DNA of 64,000 nt from contig NZ_FXTI01000004.1 of NCBI RefSeq assembly GCF_900182565.1, forward strand, positions 62,001-126,000, read 5' to 3'. Source of the DNA: Melghirimyces algeriensis. Lineage in GTDB: Bacteria > Bacillota > Bacilli > Thermoactinomycetales > DSM-45169. Under the pieces are notes generated by a model. It saw only the letters and a program-made list of their open reading frames with translations, searched no databases and was not told where the DNA came from. Both the position numbers and the translations under genes were made by a program. This document shows positions 60,525-64,000 of this stretch, piece by piece (positions within the stretch are counted from its first letter, which is position 1; each line of letters begins with the position of its first letter).

Positions 60525-61610
60525 ATGAATACAAAAAATCATGCATCCTATACCCTTCTTCTGAAAAGTCCTTCCGCAGTCAATTCGATACGTAGGCTCG
60601 GAGGTTTCGTTGATTACGTAAGTGGTCACACTGGACTGATTTCCATGCGAATTCCCAGGCAGGAAATATCGAAATTTCAGAATCATCCTGATATTATGTT
60701 GAGTGAAAAAGACAACTTCACGATGATTCCTCATCCGAAAGTAAGTCATATTCTGACACGGGAGGAGTACCAAAAGGTTACTCAATCTGCTCGACAGGTT
60801 TACACTTGGAATGTTGGACGGGTATGGCGTGGAAAGCCTGAACCCAAAGCTGGAAAGGGAATTCGAGTTGGAGTGATTGATACAGGCATTGATTTAAATC
60901 ACCCCGATCTGGTTCGCAATATTCGGGGTGGGGTCAACCTTGTCCACTCTGGACGAAGCCCCCAGGACGATAACGGTCACGGAACACATGTGGCTGGTAT
61001 TATTGCTGCGCAAAACAACCGACTGGGAGTTGTTGGAGTGGCACCATCCGTAAACCTGTATGCCATCAAAGTCCTAAACAGCCAGGGTTCCGGTACCGTT
61101 CAAGGTTTAATTCGGGGGATTGATTGGGGAATTGATCATGGGATGCACATTTTGAATATCAGTCTATCGACAAATGCAACAGCTTCCAAAGCCTTGATTC
61201 ATGCTATCAATGCAGCTGTCCGGAAGGGGATTTTGGTGGTTGCCGCCGCTGGAAACAGTGGGAATCGTCAAGGAACAGGAGATAGTGTGGAATCTCCTGC
61301 CCGAATTCCTTCTGCGGTTGCTGTAGCCTCTATCAACCGCAATAATCGACGTGCTTCTTTTTCCTCTGTGGGTTCTGCTTTGGATCTCTCAGCACCAGGT
61401 GTAAAAATTCTCAGTACCTATAAAGATGATAAATATGCGGTTTTAAGTGGCACTTCCATGGCTGCCCCGCATGTTTCCGGGGCAGCTGCTGTTTTATGGC
61501 GTTGGGGAAAGACAGCTCCATCTGTACGGAATCTTTTGTACCAAAGAGCCATGCCCATAGGGAGCAGACGTCTCTATGGAAGAGGGTTGGTTCAGGTGAA
61601 AGGACGTTGA
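60525..61610 (+). CDS. Subtilisin-family serine protease, no signal peptide
   Basis: 361-aa S8 peptidase. Catalytic Asp in VGVIDTGIDLNHPDL (about 117), His in DNGHGTHVAGIIAA (about 151), oxyanion Asn in VAAAGNSGN and Ser in LSGTSMAAPHVSGAA (about 311). The first 75 residues look like an I9-type propeptide remnant (TLLLKSPSAVNSIRRLGG) without a secretion signal, so it is either intracellular (ISP-like) or needed inside the spore or mother cell. RBS ATGAGGTGAT. Single gene; an IS605-type relic lies right after its stop. Confidence 0.93.
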   Translation: MNTKNHASYTLLLKSPSAVNSIRRLGGFVDYVSGHTGLISMRIPRQEISKFQNHPDIMLSEKDNFTMIPHPKVSHILTREEYQKVTQSARQVYTWNVGRVWRGKPEPKAGKGIRVGVIDTGIDLNHPDLVRNIRGGVNLVHSGRSPQDDNGHGTHVAGIIAAQNNRLGVVGVAPSVNLYAIKVLNSQGSGTVQGLIRGIDWGIDHGMHILNISLSTNATASKALIHAINAAVRKGILVVAAAGNSGNRQGTGDSVESPARIPSAVAVASINRNNRRASFSSVGSALDLSAPGVKILSTYKDDKYAVLSGTSMAAPHVSGAAAVLWRWGKTAPSVRNLLYQRAMPIGSRRLYGRGLVQVKGR

Positions 61611-61619
61611 GACTCTATA

Positions 61620-61785
61620 CACTTAAAGGCATGGGGTTCGTCGTGAACTGCTCCCCACAAAAGTGGTAGAGCTTCTCGGTTCATCGAGCCGCAGGCGGGT
61701 ACTCTCCGCGAGCTTCACTTCCCGTAGTTCCTACGGTACATGTTGAAAATGTTTTTGTGGGTCTTCCCACATGACAGGAATTGTT
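61620..61785 (-). ncRNA. Candidate IS200/IS605 right end with omega-RNA-like fold, tnpB absent
   Basis: Read on the minus strand this is a string of small hairpins: CCGTAGGAACTACGG, GCTCG...CGAGAAGC, and GCTCTACCAC-TTTT-GTGGGGAGC, then AGTTCAC. From memory this resembles the 3' non-coding end of tnpB genes, where the omega-RNA scaffold lies. No TnpB frame is present in the window. It starts about 10 bases after the protease stop. Covariance search is needed to confirm. Confidence 0.4.
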
Positions 61786-61915
61786 TTACGTGGTGACTGT
61801 TCCTTCCTCACTACAACCCCATACGATTCGGTTTTCAAGGTACAAATCGTTTAACGCGTTTTCGCTTACCAAAAATTGTCTTATTTGCAATGTATTAACA
61901 TTTTCCTCGTCCGAC

Positions 61916-62048
61916 GACCGAAGGAAGTGCCCGTGGTGCGACCGAAGGAAGTGCCCGTGGTGCGACCGAAGGAAGTGCCCGTGGTGCGACCGAAGGAAGT
62001 GCCCGTGGTGCGACCGAAGGAAGTGCCCCACAGGCATTTCCTTCGGTC
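61916..62048. repeat. 24-bp tandem repeat, four and three-quarter copies, ending in a hairpin
   Basis: Copies start at 61916, 61940, 61964, 61988 and 62012; unit begins GACCGAAGGAAGTGCC and continues CGTGGTGC. The first four are identical. The last, partial copy is followed by GGCATTTCCTTCGGTC (62033-62048), its inverted complement with one mismatch, giving a 16-bp stem with a 5-base loop. Period is a multiple of three, so every frame stays open, but no start signal supports translation. Confidence 0.9.
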
Positions 62049-62115
62049 ACCCGTGGTACGCTCGCTTTCATCTACCCCATTAAAATGGGGAGGATTCCCG
62101 CTCGCATTTCCTAAA

Positions 62116-62148
62116 CAAGACCACTGACAAAGTCAGTGGTCTTGTTGT
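62116..62148 (-). terminator. Terminator of the CorC/HlyC-like gene
   Basis: CAAGACCACTGAC / GTCAGTGGTCTTG with AAA loop; overlaps the last codons of the gene. Confidence 0.8.
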
Positions 62149-63473
62149 GGCTTGGTTTCTTCTGGTTGTTTTGTTCGGCTGACCAACAATCGTTCCACGC
62201 TGTGATGGTCCATTTCTTGAACTTTGAATTGAAGATCCTGATGACGAACTTTGTCTCCAATCTTGGGGACTTCGTTTAATTGGGAGAAGATCCAACCCCC
62301 AATGGTATCATTATTGGGGTCTACGATGTCGGTCTGAAAGTATTCATTCACTTCTTCAATTAAAAGCCGGGCATCAATGGAGGTTTCATGACCGCTTTTT
62401 TGAAAGAACGGACGTTCATCATCAAATTCATCCTGAATTTCGCCAAAGATCTCCTCAATGATATCCTCCGTGGTAACAATACCTGCTGTACCCCCGTATT
62501 CATCGACTACAATGGCCATTTCGGATCGCTTCTGTTGCAGGATACGAAGCACATCTTTGATTTCCATTGTCTCAGGCACGCGGATCACCGGTTGGGTTAG
62601 ATCGGCTAGATTGGGAGTTTCATTGGACAGAAGCTTTTCGTAGATATGTCGGATATGAACAATACCGATAATATTGTCTTTATCTTCCTTGCAAAGAGGG
62701 AAGCGTGTGTGACGGGCATCCCGAATCGTGTTTAAATTTTCTTCCAAGGAATCCTCGGTGTATAGACAGATGATGTCCACCCTTGGAACCATGATTTCCC
62801 TAGCAACCCGGTCGGTAAATTCAAATACATTATCAAAAAGAGAAAGCTCTGTTTGATCAATGTGCCCGCTTTTGTGGCTTTGTGCGACTAGCATTCGGAT
62901 TTCTTCTTCTGTATGTGCCTGTTGTTGTTCTGGGTCCAATTCAATTCCCAGCCAGCTGAGAATTTTGTTGGCCGCGCCATTTAGAGTCCATATAAATGGA
63001 TAAAAACCCCTGTAGAACCAATCTAGGTATCTGGCAGTCCAAATTGTGGTTCCTTCGGACCTTCGGATCGCCAGCGATTTGGGGGCCATTTCACCCAGTA
63101 CAATATGGAGAAAGGTGATGATGGCAAAGGCAATCCCTAGGGAAAGAGTGGACTGAAGCCATTCAGGCACATTGAATGGAAGCAGGGTTAATGCGGGTTC
63201 CACCATCAGATGAGCGATCGCCGGTTCTCCAACCCAACCCAGTCCCAGTGAGGCTAGGGTAATTCCCAACTGGGTGGCGGATAGATAGGCGTCCATATTT
63301 GCAATCACTTTCTCAGCGATTTTGGCTCGGCGGTTTCCTTCTTCACGCAATTGCTTAATCCGTGTTGCCCGCACTTTGACAATGGCAAATTCAGAGGCGA
63401 CGAAAAAACCGTTCAGAAAGACAAGAAAACCTACCAAAAAGAGATTCCAAACAATCTCAAGAAATAACTCCAA
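62133..63473 (-). CDS. CNNM/CorC (HlyC) family membrane protein with CBS pair
   Basis: 446 aa. N-terminal CNNM/DUF21 domain with three to four helices (FLVFLNGFFVASEFAIVKVR, ATQLGITLASLGLGWVGEP), then two CBS motifs (MVPRVDIICLYTEDSLEENL; EIKDVLRILQQKRSEMAIVV) and the CorC_HlyC domain (DARLLIEEVNEYFQTDIVD). Members act in Mg2+/Co2+ efflux. TTG 63473 is preferred because AGGAGG lies 9 bases before it; a TTG at 63494 would contain that site. An mgtE-like gene follows upstream on the same strand, which fits a magnesium theme. Confidence 0.92.
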   Translation of the reverse strand: MELFLEIVWNLFLVGFLVFLNGFFVASEFAIVKVRATRIKQLREEGNRRAKIAEKVIANMDAYLSATQLGITLASLGLGWVGEPAIAHLMVEPALTLLPFNVPEWLQSTLSLGIAFAIITFLHIVLGEMAPKSLAIRRSEGTTIWTARYLDWFYRGFYPFIWTLNGAANKILSWLGIELDPEQQQAHTEEEIRMLVAQSHKSGHIDQTELSLFDNVFEFTDRVAREIMVPRVDIICLYTEDSLEENLNTIRDARHTRFPLCKEDKDNIIGIVHIRHIYEKLLSNETPNLADLTQPVIRVPETMEIKDVLRILQQKRSEMAIVVDEYGGTAGIVTTEDIIEEIFGEIQDEFDDERPFFQKSGHETSIDARLLIEEVNEYFQTDIVDPNNDTIGGWIFSQLNEVPKIGDKVRHQDLQFKVQEMDHHSVERLLVSRTKQPEETKPQQDH

Positions 63474-63638
63474 CCGAAGCAACCTCCTGCTCAAGTTTTA
63501 CTTATATTTTATAGTGTGTACGGAGCTTAATTTTTTAGTTGGAATAAGTGTATCAGAGATACCTTCGTTTGAATAGATAACAGTCGGTTTTAAAAAGTCT
63601 CCTCAGTAGTTCCGGTCCCAAAACCCTTTGGGAATAGG

Positions 63639-64000
63639 CTAAAGAAGATAATGAAGGAATAGAGTAGCAAATCCAAAATAAATGAGCAAGGAGAAAACAT
63701 CGTTGATTGTGGTGATGAGCGGACCGGAAGCCACGGTAGGATCAACTTTCAACAGAGTGAGCATCAGGGGAATCATTGTCCCCCCCAAGGTTCCCAGAAT
63801 CAGCGTAAACCATAGAGATGCTCCAACAACCAGTCCCAGAGAAAGACTTCCCTGCAATAGTGTAACCATAGCGATGATGAGGATACTACATACGGTCCCG
63901 ATGATAACGCCTACGAGTCCTTCCTGCTTTAAAATACGGATATATTTGTCTTTGGTCAGTTGTCCCGATGACAGGCCACGGATGACAATGGCAAGGGATT
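63639..64000 (-). CDS. mgtE: MgtE-type magnesium transporter, C-terminal part only
   Basis: The gene runs off the right end of the window; the visible 120 codons include SLAIVIRGLSSGQLTKDKYI, ILGTLGGTMIPLMLTLLKVD, PTVASGPLITTINDVFSLLI, the last helices of the MgtE channel domain with the conserved TTxNDxxS stretch. N-terminal and CBS domains would lie outside. The ATG at 63869 is internal. Confidence 0.85.
   Translation of the reverse strand, partial: SLAIVIRGLSSGQLTKDKYIRILKQEGLVGVIIGTVCSILIIAMVTLLQGSLSLGLVVGASLWFTLILGTLGGTMIPLMLTLLKVDPTVASGPLITTINDVFSLLIYFGFATLFLHYLL

Noticed and set aside
61916..62048. CRISPR array
   Set aside because: Units abut with no unique spacers and no cas genes are in the window.
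61781..62127. Open frames across the 24-bp repeats (RRKCPWCD or VVRPKEVP repeats, and a minus-strand HFLRSHHG repeat)
   Set aside because: Period 24 keeps all frames open by arithmetic; no ribosome binding site, and the frames continue into unrelated non-coding DNA.

Overview
The window reads as chromosome of an endospore-forming member of the Bacillales. This rests on spoVAC/spoVAD genes, Bacillus-type locus order (tyrS near rpsD, glutaminase-ylaN, citR divergent from citA, an ytrAB-like operon), GGAGG ribosome binding sites and many short intrinsic terminators. Family-level placement (possibly Thermoactinomycetaceae) is only an impression. The first gene (tyrS) and the last (mgtE-like) are cut by the window ends.

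Layout. 1-9.2 kb is housekeeping: tyrS, a cytidine/blasticidin-type deaminase, rpsD with a long leader, trmB, a lipoprotein, a GNAT acetyltransferase, a membrane-anchored unknown, a histidine phosphatase, cardiolipin synthase and a YfhP-like membrane protein. 9.3-22.1 kb is an anaerobic nitrate/NO block: fnr (Fe-S type), narGHJI, narK, a DUF2249 protein, quinol NO reductase norB and the di-iron repair protein ric. Two perfect FNR palindromes and one near-perfect one lie before nar, between DUF2249 and norB, and before ric. 22.2-28.2 kb holds an NTF2-like protein, a 42-residue acidic microprotein, a sigma-54 activator next to its apparent target operon (GntP-type permease plus 3-hydroxybutyrate dehydrogenase), and a PaaI-thioesterase/Nudix fusion.

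28.2-33.5 kb is an AT-rich accessory island with two large exported proteins (one with CWB2 wall-binding repeats) and a small membrane protein. A 157-bp near-identical direct repeat from the Nudix 3' end flanks it, together with a copied fragment of the next gene, which suggests insertion between the Nudix gene and the GAF-domain methionine sulfoxide reductase. 33.7-48.8 kb is metabolic: aminopeptidases, an alanine/sodium symporter, a thioesterase, an aldehyde dehydrogenase behind a FadR-like palindrome, glutaminase, ylaN, citR/citA, DinB, a Ca2+/H+ antiporter, Asp23 and YugN families, and an M20 amidohydrolase. 48.8-53.3 kb is one leftward six-gene YtrA-type ABC operon with its own promoter and operator.

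53.4-58.5 kb has two DUF421 membrane proteins, a CBS-pair protein, and spoVAC-spoVAD followed directly by an SGNH lipase where spoVAE would be expected. 58.5-59.9 kb is a T-box leader (specifier reads as UAC, Tyr) before a Thermotoga-type DAHP synthase. 60-64 kb has a proline-rich DUF2642-like protein, an intracellular-type subtilisin, a probable IS605/TnpB right-end relic with a 24-bp tandem array, a CorC/HlyC transporter-like protein and the end of an MgtE-like gene.

A family of about 60-220 bp intergenic repeats (17.9, 22.1, 33.5 and 37.1 kb, with a possible trace at 28.3 kb) is scattered through the window.
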